A DNA stretch of 64,000 nucleotides from Paenibacillus alba (GTDB lineage Bacteria > Bacillota > Bacilli > Paenibacillales > NBRC-103111), in the NCBI RefSeq assembly GCF_013204855.1, contig NZ_JABMKZ010000026.1:48606-112605 (forward strand), written 5' to 3'. The notes beneath the pieces are model-generated. The model was not told the DNA's origin. It was given only the letters and a program-made list of their open reading frames with translations, and ran no database searches. A program made the position numbers and the translations under genes. Within the stretch, counting starts at the first letter, position 1. Each line of letters opens with the position of its first letter. Shown here piece after piece: positions 45,172 to 53,579 of the stretch.

Positions 45172-45399
45172 ATGCAGGTATTTGAAGATTGGAACCAGAA
45201 AGTAAAGACGACGTTCAATGCGACGAGTAATGAAGTTGTTTTAACCGTAATGGAAGCAGGGGAATACTTAGGACTTACCAAGGATCAAATGAAGCTTTAC
45301 GTGGACAAAAACAAGTTGACCAAGGTGCCCATCATGAGAAGCGTGCACCGCTATCTGCTGCTGAAAAGCGAGATCGACGAGATTATTGGAAAATCATAA
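45172..45399 (+). CDS. Small excisionase-like HTH protein
   Basis: This 75-residue protein contains a winged helix of the excisionase/MerR-like type (VLTVMEAGEYLGLTKDQMKLYVDKNKL; RYLLLKSEIDEII). ATG 45172 is chosen because an apparent promoter -10 (TATACT, 45133-45138) lies upstream of it and would leave the longer frame untranscribed. It is probably a DNA-binding regulator. There is no integrase nearby, so it is not likely to be a phage excisionase. It sits between the alarmone synthetase and the large nucleotide-transporter fusion. A terminator follows at 45417-45449. Confidence 0.75.
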   Translation: MQVFEDWNQKVKTTFNATSNEVVLTVMEAGEYLGLTKDQMKLYVDKNKLTKVPIMRSVHRYLLLKSEIDEIIGKS

Positions 45400-45416
45400 A
45401 CATGGTCATTCAGATG

Positions 45417-45449
45417 AAGACGCCTCCGTGGGAGCGCGTCTTTTTTTTT
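45417..45449 (+). terminator. Rho-independent terminator
   Basis: AGACGC CTCC / GGAG-GCGTCT with loop GTG ends in nine T. Confidence 0.85.
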
Positions 45450-45544
45450 GTTCTTTTTTGGCTGTAGTAGTTATTTTCTCCTAGGACTTCTGGTACAATC
45501 TCATTAGCCAGTAAGTGAGCGATGATTCTAAGATGAGGTGTGTC

Positions 45545-48500
45545 ATGAACGGGATATGGTCCAGCCAATTTTACCAAACGTTTCTACATAAATTTGCACA
45601 GGATAAGAAGGAGTACAGGAAAGTTTTCTTATTGTTCGCTTATTTATTTTTTGTGGTGTCCGCCTCCACGATCGGCAGAACAGCGGCGGATACGCTCTTT
45701 TTAAGCCGATTCGATAATTCCTATTTATCTTTGATGTATTTGCCGCAGGCCCTCGTCATGATTACGGCAGGAATCCTGTTCCAGCGTTACTCCCCGAAGG
45801 TCCGGTTGGACAGCCTCATGAAGAGCTTAATACCGCTTATCTCTGTGCTGGTGCTAGTCTCGAGGCTCGGTGTTGGACTCGAGCTGCGCTGGGTATTTCC
45901 GGTCATTTATATCGGGTACGACGTGTTTAACTTCCTGATGATCGTATGTTTCTGGCAGTTCGCTACTTCCGTCATGGATCAAAGAAAAGCGAAGCAAATG
46001 ATCGGTATTGTGGGAAGCGGCGGCATTACAGGCGGAATTCTCAGTGGTTTTGGGTTAAAAGCGCTCGTTCCGCTTGTAGGCACGGCGAACCTGATTTATT
46101 TCTATGCAGGATTGCAGCTGCTCGGTTTAGTAGCCGTGTATTTGATATTGCGGATCACCAAAGACACGTTGGACAATAAGCCCGTACAGCCAAGGACAAC
46201 TGCGTCGAAGATGACGGTTCCACAGAAGGCGGGGCTTTTTGCCAGTGTGCCTCATTTGAAATATGTAGCTATTCTTTCAGCGGCGCTCGTCGTATCGCTT
46301 ACCTTAATTGATTATCAGTTCAAGGTCATCCTAAGAGGCACTTTGCAAAATGAGGCTTTGGCTGGATTCATGGGGAGCTTTTATGGCTTCTCGGGGCTGA
46401 TTGCTTTATTCGTGCAATTGTTTATTTCCGGACGCATTTTGACGCGATTCGGCGTGATGACGGCTCTGCTCATTTTTCCAATTGCGTTAATGGCGGGCAG
46501 CCTTGGGATTCTGATCGTACCGGTGCTGGCGATGGCTGTTATGGTGAAAGGCAGCGATAAAGTGATTGGGGACACGCTCTATTCGTCGGTCAGCCAGCTT
46601 GTGATGTTCCCTGTTCCTCCGGAGTGGCGCGGTAAAGCCAAAGGCTTCCTGGATGGCATTGTCCGAAATGGGGCTAAGGGCTTGGCGGCGATCTGTTTGC
46701 TCGTCGTGACGCGATTTCTAGCGCCTGAGCAGCTGAGTTATTTGATTGTAGCACTGCTTGCTGTGGGGATCCTGGCAGGGGTCAAAGTGAAAAAAGCCTA
46801 TTTAAGCACATTGCTGGCCAACCTCAAAAAAGGAGGAGACGATCGAGAGAAGATCGAGCTCAATCTGATGGATGCCGTAAGCCGGCAAATCTTGATTGAT
46901 GCTCTTTCCGGCACGGATAAGCAGCAGGCGTTATATGCCTTTGGCCTTTTGCGTGAGATGGATACGTTTGATCTTACCCCCCATGTGAACGGACTGCTGC
47001 ATCATTCGATTCCCGAAATGGTCATAGAAGCTTTGATTTATGTGGAGCAAAAGGTGCCCGAAGGCTTTGAAGCTGATCTGCAATCCTTAGTGGCGGAAGG
47101 CGATAATCAGGTGAAGGCCAAAGCGCTGCTGGCGTTAGCTGCCTATGCCAAAGAGGCGTATGTTGATGAGATTACGAAACATCTGGATGCTCCTTCCGTC
47201 GATGTACAAGCGGCAGCTATTGCTGGTTTGGTCAAATATTATAGCATTGAAGGCATGTTTCGAGCCGTTGGCAAGCTCAAGGAAATGATGGAGAGCGGAG
47301 AAGAAGAAGAACGGATCGCGATGGCTGCTTTGTTCGGGCAAATTCGTGTGAAAAATTTCTATAAGCCGTTGATTTCTCTTTTGCATGATCACAGTCCGCA
47401 GGTTCGAATTCGAGCGCTGGAGTCGGCCGCTATTCTTCATGTTCCCCCACTGCTTGCCCCCATTATTGCTATGCTAAAAGATAGCCAAACCCGCCGCTAC
47501 GCGATTAGTGCGCTGGCGGCTTACGATGAGGATGATGTGCTGCCTCCATTGATGCCTTATTTGGACCAAAAAGAAGTGGGTCTGCATGTACCGGCTGTAT
47601 TCGAGCGGTTCGCTACACAATCAGCTTTTGACCGATTATTCGCTTATTATGAAACAGCCTCCTATGACATGAGGGATCGGATTGTGGAATCACTGCTGCG
47701 GATGCAGCGAAGAGAGCCATTCGTGGACAGCAAGAAGGCAGAAGCTTATATTGTTCAGGAGCTGCATTTGTATGGACAGTTTGCTGAGCATGGCTCATGC
47801 CTGGTTGGGGTGGACGGCTATGCGGATATTGCCGATATTGTTAACGAAATTCGAGCCGCGATCAGTCGGCGCATTTTTCAATTGTTGTCTCTTATCCATG
47901 ATGAGATGACGATGCAGGCTGTATTCTTGGATTGGTCTGAGGGAGATACAAGGCAGCAGGCGAATGCGGAAGAAGTGATTGATCAAACGCTGCAGGGAAG
48001 CCTTCGCACGGAAATGACCAAGCTAATGGCAGCTTCTCGTAAAATGATGCGGAGTTCTGCGGCGAATGCTCAAATCGAGGCACATCTGAGTTGGCTGTCC
48101 GCGCAAGGAGATGACTGGCTCACCCAATCGATTCAGCATCTTATTCTACAAAGATTCGAGGCTTCGCAGGATAACGAGCTGGCGGATCTGATGCACCGTG
48201 TGAAACTGCTGCGTCACGTTTCGTTGTTCCATGGCATGACCAGCAAGGACTTGTCTGAGATCGCTCAGCGACTGCATAAGATGGACGTGTCCAAGGGAAC
48301 GATCATCATTCAGGAAGGGGATCCCGGGGATTCCTTGATGTTGATGGGGGATGGACGTGCTAGTGTGCACCGCAACGGTCAGTTGCTCGGAGAACTGAAG
48401 CGTGGGGATTGCTTCGGAGAGATGGCCATCTTGACGCAAGGACCGCGGACGGCTTCCATTCGAGCGGAGGAAGATAGCCTTTTGTGGCGATTGGATTCAT

Positions 48501-49102
48501 CTGTTTTCTACGACATGATGTTCGATCAAACGAGCATTGCCGTTGAAATGATGAAGCTGCTCTCCCGCCGGCTTCGCTCCGAATTGGAGCGGGGGCAGGC
48601 AGCTGACAAGTCCGAGTCGGCGCCTAAGCTTGCAGAAGCCGCAGTTGGCTCTGAGCTGCTGGCCGCCAAATCGACGGAAGATCTGACGAAGGATGAAGTT
48701 CTATTACGGCGCATACTAGTGCTGCAAAAGATTGATTTGTTTGCTCATCTCGCTCCTGATGACTTCTTGTGGCTGGCGCAAATGGTCGATGAAGTCGCTT
48801 TTGCCCCTGGTGAAACGATATGCCGAGCCGGTGACTTCGGAGATACCATGTATGGGATCATCGAAGGCAGTATTCGCGTTCATCGCGGCAGTGAGGAATA
48901 TGCGGTTCTTCAGGAAGGCTCGTTCTTTGGGGAGATGGCGATTATCGACAGCGGGCCCCGCTCGGCAGACTGTACAGCGAAGGAAGCCACCTTGCTGCTT
49001 CAATTGCACCGGGATCAGGTCATGACCTTCTGCTTCCAGAACATTGATGTCCTGCGAAGCATGATGCGGGTCATCGCGGATCGGCTAAGAGGAATGATTT
49101 AA
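45545..49102 (+). CDS. Nucleotide-transporter-like protein fused to HEAT repeats and two cNMP-binding domains
   Basis: This predicted 1185-residue protein has residues about 20-420 as a 12-helix carrier resembling ATP/ADP translocases (NTT/Npt) of the MFS type (ASTIGRTAADTLFLSRF; GIVGSGGITGGILSGFG). Residues about 440-820 are HEAT-like helical repeats (IAGLVKYYSIEGMFRAVGKLK). Two cyclic-nucleotide-binding domains close it, about 880-1000 and 1060-1180, with intact phosphate cassettes FGEMAILTQGPRTAS and FGEMAIIDSGPRSAD, so both probably still bind a nucleotide. ATG 45545 is chosen because GAGGTG lies just upstream; GTG 45515 has none. It probably lets cytoplasmic nucleotide levels gate transport, but the substrate and ligand are unknown. 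Confidence 0.88.
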   Translation: MNGIWSSQFYQTFLHKFAQDKKEYRKVFLLFAYLFFVVSASTIGRTAADTLFLSRFDNSYLSLMYLPQALVMITAGILFQRYSPKVRLDSLMKSLIPLISVLVLVSRLGVGLELRWVFPVIYIGYDVFNFLMIVCFWQFATSVMDQRKAKQMIGIVGSGGITGGILSGFGLKALVPLVGTANLIYFYAGLQLLGLVAVYLILRITKDTLDNKPVQPRTTASKMTVPQKAGLFASVPHLKYVAILSAALVVSLTLIDYQFKVILRGTLQNEALAGFMGSFYGFSGLIALFVQLFISGRILTRFGVMTALLIFPIALMAGSLGILIVPVLAMAVMVKGSDKVIGDTLYSSVSQLVMFPVPPEWRGKAKGFLDGIVRNGAKGLAAICLLVVTRFLAPEQLSYLIVALLAVGILAGVKVKKAYLSTLLANLKKGGDDREKIELNLMDAVSRQILIDALSGTDKQQALYAFGLLREMDTFDLTPHVNGLLHHSIPEMVIEALIYVEQKVPEGFEADLQSLVAEGDNQVKAKALLALAAYAKEAYVDEITKHLDAPSVDVQAAAIAGLVKYYSIEGMFRAVGKLKEMMESGEEEERIAMAALFGQIRVKNFYKPLISLLHDHSPQVRIRALESAAILHVPPLLAPIIAMLKDSQTRRYAISALAAYDEDDVLPPLMPYLDQKEVGLHVPAVFERFATQSAFDRLFAYYETASYDMRDRIVESLLRMQRREPFVDSKKAEAYIVQELHLYGQFAEHGSCLVGVDGYADIADIVNEIRAAISRRIFQLLSLIHDEMTMQAVFLDWSEGDTRQQANAEEVIDQTLQGSLRTEMTKLMAASRKMMRSSAANAQIEAHLSWLSAQGDDWLTQSIQHLILQRFEASQDNELADLMHRVKLLRHVSLFHGMTSKDLSEIAQRLHKMDVSKGTIIIQEGDPGDSLMLMGDGRASVHRNGQLLGELKRGDCFGEMAILTQGPRTASIRAEEDSLLWRLDSSVFYDMMFDQTSIAVEMMKLLSRRLRSELERGQAADKSESAPKLAEAAVGSELLAAKSTEDLTKDEVLLRRILVLQKIDLFAHLAPDDFLWLAQMVDEVAFAPGETICRAGDFGDTMYGIIEGSIRVHRGSEEYAVLQEGSFFGEMAIIDSGPRSADCTAKEATLLLQLHRDQVMTFCFQNIDVLRSMMRVIADRLRGMI

Positions 49103-49154
49103 GGTTTTCCCTTGGGCAAGGCAACGTATAATGGTTGGCTCACGGAGTCAGAAA

Positions 49155-49332
49155 CCTGCGAAAGTGCAGGCTTTATCTAGAAAATCACACGAAAAACGAA
49201 AATTCCTGCCATTGTGCAGGAATTTTTAGCTTTTTCATCCTAAAATTCGGGAAAAGCCTCAAAAGCCTGCAGAAACGCAGGAATTTCATCGTTTAAGTGA
49301 TTTCAAGGATGAAAAAGAGGCATAATCGCAGG
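49155..49332. repeat. CCTGC-N6-GCAGG hairpin array
   Basis: Three full inverted repeats of the type CCTGC-N6-GCAGG stand at 49155-49170, 49205-49220 and 49266-49281, and a half site TCGCAGG at 49326. They are spaced about 50-60 bases, with AT-rich spacers containing TTTTTCATCC or its complement GGATGAAAAA. The same motif occurs at 63819-63834 and 63869-63885. It is a dispersed palindromic repeat of unknown role. Confidence 0.7.
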
Positions 49333-49355
49333 TTTTATTAAAAGTACTAAGAATG

Positions 49356-49402
49356 AAAAAGAGCTTTCCTCAAGTTACGACTTGTAGGAAAGCTCTTTTT
49401 TC
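49356..49402. terminator. Bidirectional terminator
   Basis: AAAAAGAGCTTTCCT and AGGAAAGCTCTTTTT pair over 15 bp, with a further CAAG/CTTG inner stem. It lies at the stop of the minus-strand gene at 49401 and also ends the long transporter transcript. Confidence 0.85.
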
Positions 49403-49778
49403 ACATCGCGTAGACACTTTTAATAATAATCTCAGGCAGTTCGGCGCATTGGGCTTGGTATTGTTCAGGAGAGATGCTGCCGCTGTACAGTCGCTCGTTG
49501 AGGAGTTCAGTTAGCTCTGCCAATTGAAGGGCAATGACCTTCTGGACATCGACATGATTAGCTTTTGCCATCTCAGCCAGAGATTGTCCCTCATATTGGG
49601 CTTTGTAGATGTCCTCCTCAGAGGATACGCCCAGCACTTGCAGTAGATCTTCTTTTATAGGTGTAGTTGTTTGTGTGTTTTCTATTGAACTTGCCTGTAC
49701 CGCGTCGTTCCAGGTTGTGCCACCCATACTTAGGGTGATGGCCACTGTGCTGACCATGAGCATTTGTTTCGTGTTCAT
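49401..49778 (-). CDS. Small exported helical protein
   Basis: This 125-residue protein has a signal peptide (NTKQMLMVSTVAITLSMGG, cleavage near VQASS) and a helical body (LLQVLGVSSEEDIYKAQYEG; LAEMAKANHVDVQKVIALQL). The internal pattern EGQSLAEMAKANHVDVQKVI resembles short segments seen in other exported bacillus proteins of unknown role. GAGG lies 5 bases before ATG 49778. The longer frame to 49814 has a charged leader and no site. It faces the three-gene secreted cluster on the other strand and may belong with it. Confidence 0.75.
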   Translation of the reverse strand: MNTKQMLMVSTVAITLSMGGTTWNDAVQASSIENTQTTTPIKEDLLQVLGVSSEEDIYKAQYEGQSLAEMAKANHVDVQKVIALQLAELTELLNERLYSGSISPEQYQAQCAELPEIIIKSVYAM

Positions 49779-50046
49779 TGTATCCTCTTTTCTACAGGTT
49801 AAACGATTTGCCATCCTTCAAAGGGCTCGTGAGTTAGTATATTCGAGTGGATGCCAAGTGGTATGGGGCGATATACCTTAATAACCAATTTGGATGTTTT
49901 TGAATCATCTGGTACCAAAGTCTACCATGCCCCCCCTGCGAAGGTGGCACATATAAATTACTCCAAAGGACGAAGTCGCGAATCGTATAGCGAGATACAA
50001 TAGGTTTGTAAGCAAGCGCAGAACAAGAAGGAGGCAGGATAACCCA

Positions 50047-50505
50047 ATGAATCGCTTGAAACGCAAAGTCATCATCGTTTCATTGAGCCTATCGACTTGC
50101 CTTGTGATGGGTACGGCGTATGCCTACTCCGATGCGAGTGCGCCATTGCAGAACTGGTACAAAGCTCGCACCCAACAGGGGATGAGTGAGATCAACATCA
50201 AAGCCCTACAAGAATGGGCCGAAGCTGCTCAATCCTTGGAAGCATCGGCGAAAGAGAAGGTCTCCGTGTCCAATGTCCATCTGACTAAGATAGCGGATGA
50301 CACGAGTCAACAAACAATCGATCGCATAGATAAAGCTAACCAAATCTATGTGAGTCAAATGGAGCTTGTTGCCAATGAACTTGTAAAAAGGGGCGCTGCT
50401 GATTTTGACAAGTACGTGAGTACTTCGAAAAGGAACCATGATCGTGAAATTGATCAGTTGGCTCAGGAGACAATTGTAGAGCTGACGTCGAAGCTGGGTA
50501 AGTAG
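50047..50505 (+). CDS. Exported small protein A with NWYK motif
   Basis: This 152-residue protein has a signal peptide (NRLKRKVIIVSLSLSTCLV, ending AYAYS) and mature start DASAPLQNWYKARTQQGMSE. The rest is helical and charged, without cysteine beyond the signal. GGAGG lies 12 bases before ATG 50047. It is the first of three genes whose mature proteins begin with the same pattern, D-x-x-x-x-LQ-x-WY-x, and that end beside a signal peptidase gene. This suggests a co-exported surface set. The function is unknown. Confidence 0.78.
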   Translation: MNRLKRKVIIVSLSLSTCLVMGTAYAYSDASAPLQNWYKARTQQGMSEINIKALQEWAEAAQSLEASAKEKVSVSNVHLTKIADDTSQQTIDRIDKANQIYVSQMELVANELVKRGAADFDKYVSTSKRNHDREIDQLAQETIVELTSKLGK

Positions 50506-50584
50506 TCAGTCATTGTGAGTTATGGGTTCACCTATCGTGAACACAATTAAACCAATAAAACCATATAAGGGAGATTGATTAAAG

Positions 50585-51358
50585 ATGAAAGCATTGAAAA
50601 GCAAATTAGCAATTGGTGTTATTGCAACAGGTTTAGTAGCGGGTATGGGTACAGCTTTCGCAGCAACTGACGCTGGCGGACAACTTCAAGGCTGGTACAA
50701 CACAGCAACAGCTGCAACAAAAGCATTAGTAGCCGGAGATGTTGCAGGTTTCGTAGCGGCAAACAAAGACAAACTTGTTTCTGACTACAAAGCTATCAAC
50801 AACGGTGCAGTTAACAATGTGAAAACAGCTGGTACAACTGAAACAGGTCGCGTACAAGGCGCTATCAATGGTCAAGTAACGGCTTACTCCACAGCAATTG
50901 ACGGTAAAAACACAAGCATCAAAAACGGCATGGCAGGCGAGTACGATAAAGTGGTTAGTGATGCTAACTCTTTGAACAATAAAGCGGTTGATTTAGCTGG
51001 TCTTGTCGGCGCAGCTGATATTTACAGCGATGTTACAGCTCAAGGAAAGTCTTCCCTGAACAGCTTGAATGCTGCTGTAGCTACAACACAAGCTCAAGCA
51101 GCTACGACTTTAACTGCAAAAATCGAAGCAACTAAAGCAGAATTGAACGCTTTGCTTGCTGCTGAAAGAACGGCAGCTTCCCAAGAAATCAAAGATAACA
51201 TCGCTGCCAAAGTAGCTGAGAAATTAGCTGATCTTCAAGCGCTTGCTGATGCTTTGGAAGCTTCCAACAAGAAAAGCATCTCCGAGAAAGGTGTTGCCCT
51301 TGAGACTACTGGCAAAGCAGCTCTTGAAAACATCGTTCTTGACGGATTCAAAAAATAA
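50585..51358 (+). CDS. Exported small protein B, probably abundant
   Basis: This 257-residue protein has a signal peptide (KALKSKLAIGVIATGLVAG, ending AFAAT) and mature start DAGGQLQGWYNTATAATK. The body is Ala/Thr/Lys-rich and helical with coiled-coil character, resembling a fibre-forming or spacer protein. Codon choice is strongly biased to one synonym per residue, and GGGAGATTGATT precedes the ATG, which together point to high expression. A GC-rich hairpin (AGGCCCCG / CGGGGCCT, 51369-51388) follows the stop and may limit read-through to the next gene. The function is unknown. Confidence 0.8.
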   Translation: MKALKSKLAIGVIATGLVAGMGTAFAATDAGGQLQGWYNTATAATKALVAGDVAGFVAANKDKLVSDYKAINNGAVNNVKTAGTTETGRVQGAINGQVTAYSTAIDGKNTSIKNGMAGEYDKVVSDANSLNNKAVDLAGLVGAADIYSDVTAQGKSSLNSLNAAVATTQAQAATTLTAKIEATKAELNALLAAERTAASQEIKDNIAAKVAEKLADLQALADALEASNKKSISEKGVALETTGKAALENIVLDGFKK

Positions 51359-51365
51359 GAATGAA

Positions 51366-51400
51366 AACAGGCCCCGGCAACGGGGCCTCCATCTTACTTT
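51366..51400 (+). terminator. GC-rich hairpin after protein B
   Basis: Perfect AGGCCCCG-GCAA-CGGGGCCT stem, followed by a weak T-rich stretch. It may be a leaky terminator or a 3'-end stabiliser. Confidence 0.65.
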
Positions 51401-51440
51401 ATTCTTACTATATGCACTATAAAGAAAAGGAGGAATCACG

Positions 51441-52109
51441 ATGATCACTAGAAATGAAAAACAAGGCAAGGTGAAATCCAAACGGATTGTCGCAGCTGGA
51501 ATTGTTTCTTTAACGGTTATTCTTACGGCATCAGCCGGGGTTTCCTATGCGGATATTGATATTGCCGGTACAATGGCTTCTTGGTTTAATAAGAAAACGG
51601 AGCAAGTGGTCCAGAATCTTGACCAATCCATGAAGTTAGAGACGGATGCGCAGAAGGAAGTGTTGAAGAAAGAGTTGCAGCTTCGACTCGAAGCATCAGC
51701 CAGGAATCTGGAAGCCTTCACAGAGGAGCAGAAGCAGGTTCACGTTCAAGCACTTGCACAATATGCACAAAAGCTGCTCGCACAGACGGATATCAGAACG
51801 GAGCAAGATCGTCAGCAGATTATAAACAAACTTCAATCCATTACGGATAGTGCCAAGGGTGCGATGGATGCATTGGCAGGCAGCTATGTACCGCCTGTGT
51901 TGGTATTCTCGCCGGCTCCGCCTGTCATAGTGCCTCCGGCAGTAGTGCCAACAGCGCCTCCGGCGGTAGTAGTGCCAGCAGTGCCTCCGGCAGTAGTAGT
52001 GCCAACAGTGCCTGTCGAGAATCCGGCGCCAGCACCTGTGCCGCCGACTCCGCAGCAGCCTACAGTCACAGATGATGTCTACGGGCAGCACCCGCCAGCT
52101 CAACTATAG
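51441..52109 (+). CDS. Exported small protein C with proline-rich tail
   Basis: This 222-residue protein has a signal peptide ending SYADI and mature start AGTMASWFNKKTEQVVQN, the third version of the shared motif. A long coiled coil (about residues 50-145) is followed by a Pro-Val-Ala tail (PPAVVVP repeats) that is encoded by tandem short DNA repeats, and ends HPPAQL. The tail resembles a cell-wall spanning spacer, though no LPXTG is present. AAAGGAGG lies 7 bases before the ATG. It lies 63 bases before the signal peptidase gene. It may be the wall-anchored member of the set. Confidence 0.8.
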   Translation: MITRNEKQGKVKSKRIVAAGIVSLTVILTASAGVSYADIDIAGTMASWFNKKTEQVVQNLDQSMKLETDAQKEVLKKELQLRLEASARNLEAFTEEQKQVHVQALAQYAQKLLAQTDIRTEQDRQQIINKLQSITDSAKGAMDALAGSYVPPVLVFSPAPPVIVPPAVVPTAPPAVVVPAVPPAVVVPTVPVENPAPAPVPPTPQQPTVTDDVYGQHPPAQL

Positions 52110-52171
52110 TGAATGCAACCTATACACAATAATAATCTTACATTTTAAGCTGCTGAGGTGGGAAGTCTATC

Positions 52172-52729
52172 ATGATCGAATTGAATCCGGAAGTAAGTCG
52201 CTCCGTTGTTAAGAATAAAAATGGATTTTGGGGTTGGGTGAAATTTATTTTACTCTTAACTCTGGCCTTTATATTGATTAACAACGTAATTGGGCTTACG
52301 AGAGTTTCAGGCAACTCCATGTATCCCAGCCTTCAAAACGGCAATGTGCTGCTGATGAATAAGTTTTCCTTATTCTTTTCTACCCCCAAATATGGCGATG
52401 TCGTTGTCATTAAGGATGAGCGTCTGGAATTTAGCATTATTAAGCGTGTTATTGCTGTTCAAGGAGATCGGATCCTTATCCGGGACGGTGTTATCTATGT
52501 GAACGAAACGCCGCTTCCTGAACTATACACAGCCGGTAAATCAGAAGATATGGCGGTTCAAACAGTTCCAGCCGGTTCCCTATTCGTCATAGGAGACAAC
52601 AGGACTTTGGGTGAAAGCAAAGACAGCAGGGATCCCTCATTAGGTCCTGTTCATATCAAGGATGTGAAAGGTTACGCGGAATTCTCGTTGCTTCCTATGC
52701 ATCGTATTCCAGAGCCGCTTGACCTATAA
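52172..52729 (+). CDS. Signal peptidase I adjacent to exported-protein cluster
   Basis: This 185-residue type I signal peptidase has one N-terminal membrane helix (FILLLTLAFILINNVIG) and the catalytic Ser49 (VSGNSMYPSL) and Lys91 (SIIKRVIAVQGD), followed by GDNRTLGESKDSR, the usual final box. It is of the ordinary bacterial Ser/Lys kind and not the SipW kind with Ser/His. GAGGTGGG lies 9 bases before the ATG. It follows protein C by 62 bases without a clear terminator, so it is probably cotranscribed and may serve those three preproteins in particular. A shared terminator follows at 52735. Confidence 0.9.
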   Translation: MIELNPEVSRSVVKNKNGFWGWVKFILLLTLAFILINNVIGLTRVSGNSMYPSLQNGNVLLMNKFSLFFSTPKYGDVVVIKDERLEFSIIKRVIAVQGDRILIRDGVIYVNETPLPELYTAGKSEDMAVQTVPAGSLFVIGDNRTLGESKDSRDPSLGPVHIKDVKGYAEFSLLPMHRIPEPLDL

Positions 52730-52734
52730 AGACA

Positions 52735-52768
52735 AAAGATCCGGCGGGCTATCCCGGCGGATCTTTCT
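52735..52768. terminator. Shared terminator of convergent genes
   Basis: AAAAGATCC-GGC-GGG / CCC-GGC-GGATCTTT. It separates the signal peptidase gene from the NarL-type regulator on the minus strand. Confidence 0.8.
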
Positions 52769-52778
52769 TGTAAGCTGT

Positions 52779-53423
52779 TTATCGCTGCATTTCGAATTGT
52801 ACGAGCCCTTTGGACAGTGCATATAAAGCTGCTTGCGTTCGATCGGCTAGCTCCAGCTTCGCTAAAACCTGACTGACATGCTTTTTGACAGTGAATTCTG
52901 TAATGTAAAGAGCGCTTGCGATTTCTTTGTTGGAGCGTCCTTTGCCCAGGGACATCAGAACCTCTAGCTCTTTGGGGGTTAGTTCGGATAGATCCTGTTC
53001 TTCTTTACCTGCTTTATCGTCCATCATGGACCCCATTAAGACGGGATCATAGTATTTGCGGCCCCGAGCAACAACTTCTACCGCATATAATAAATCTTCT
53101 GGGAAAGCTTCCTTCAAGCAGATTCCTTCAATTTGCATCGATTGTGCTAATTGAAGTTCACTTCGCGTGACCGATGAGGTTAATATCATATATTTACACG
53201 TATGCCCCGCCCGACGAGCCTTTTGAATGAAATCCAAGCCATTCTCATTCCCCAAATTTAAATCTACGAGTACAAGATCTGGCTGCATCTGGTCCAAAAG
53301 CCCAAGGGCTTCCCTTGAATTCGCGGCTTCTCCGATAACATCCATGGATTGACCGGATGAAACAACCGTGCAAATTCCTTTGCGAACAAGAGGATGGTCA
53401 TCAAGAATAATCATAGTAATCAA
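52779..53423 (-). CDS. NarL-type response regulator
   Basis: This 214-residue regulator has a receiver (MIILDDHPLVRKG; Asp in LVLVDLNLG; Thr/Ser in MILTSSV; Lys in CLKEAFP) and a LuxR-type HTH (LTPKELEVLMSLGKGRSNKEIASALYITEFTVKKHVSQVL). TTG 53423 is chosen because GGAGGG lies 7 bases upstream; the ATG at 53438 overlaps that site. It is divergent from the DesK-like kinase gene 157 bases away and is a possible output of that kinase. The targets are unknown. Confidence 0.9.
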   Translation of the reverse strand: MITMIILDDHPLVRKGICTVVSSGQSMDVIGEAANSREALGLLDQMQPDLVLVDLNLGNENGLDFIQKARRAGHTCKYMILTSSVTRSELQLAQSMQIEGICLKEAFPEDLLYAVEVVARGRKYYDPVLMGSMMDDKAGKEEQDLSELTPKELEVLMSLGKGRSNKEIASALYITEFTVKKHVSQVLAKLELADRTQAALYALSKGLVQFEMQR

Positions 53424-53579
53424 GCTGCGTCCCTCCAAAAAAGATCTAATCTATGTTATACTGGAAATAATAGTTCCAAATACCTAATACTATGTGCCTA
53501 TGCTAGTTCTGATTTTCATTGTATAACAAAACAGGCTGAAAAACCATTAAGAATACATTAAGTTTAGGAGCAGTTAAGC

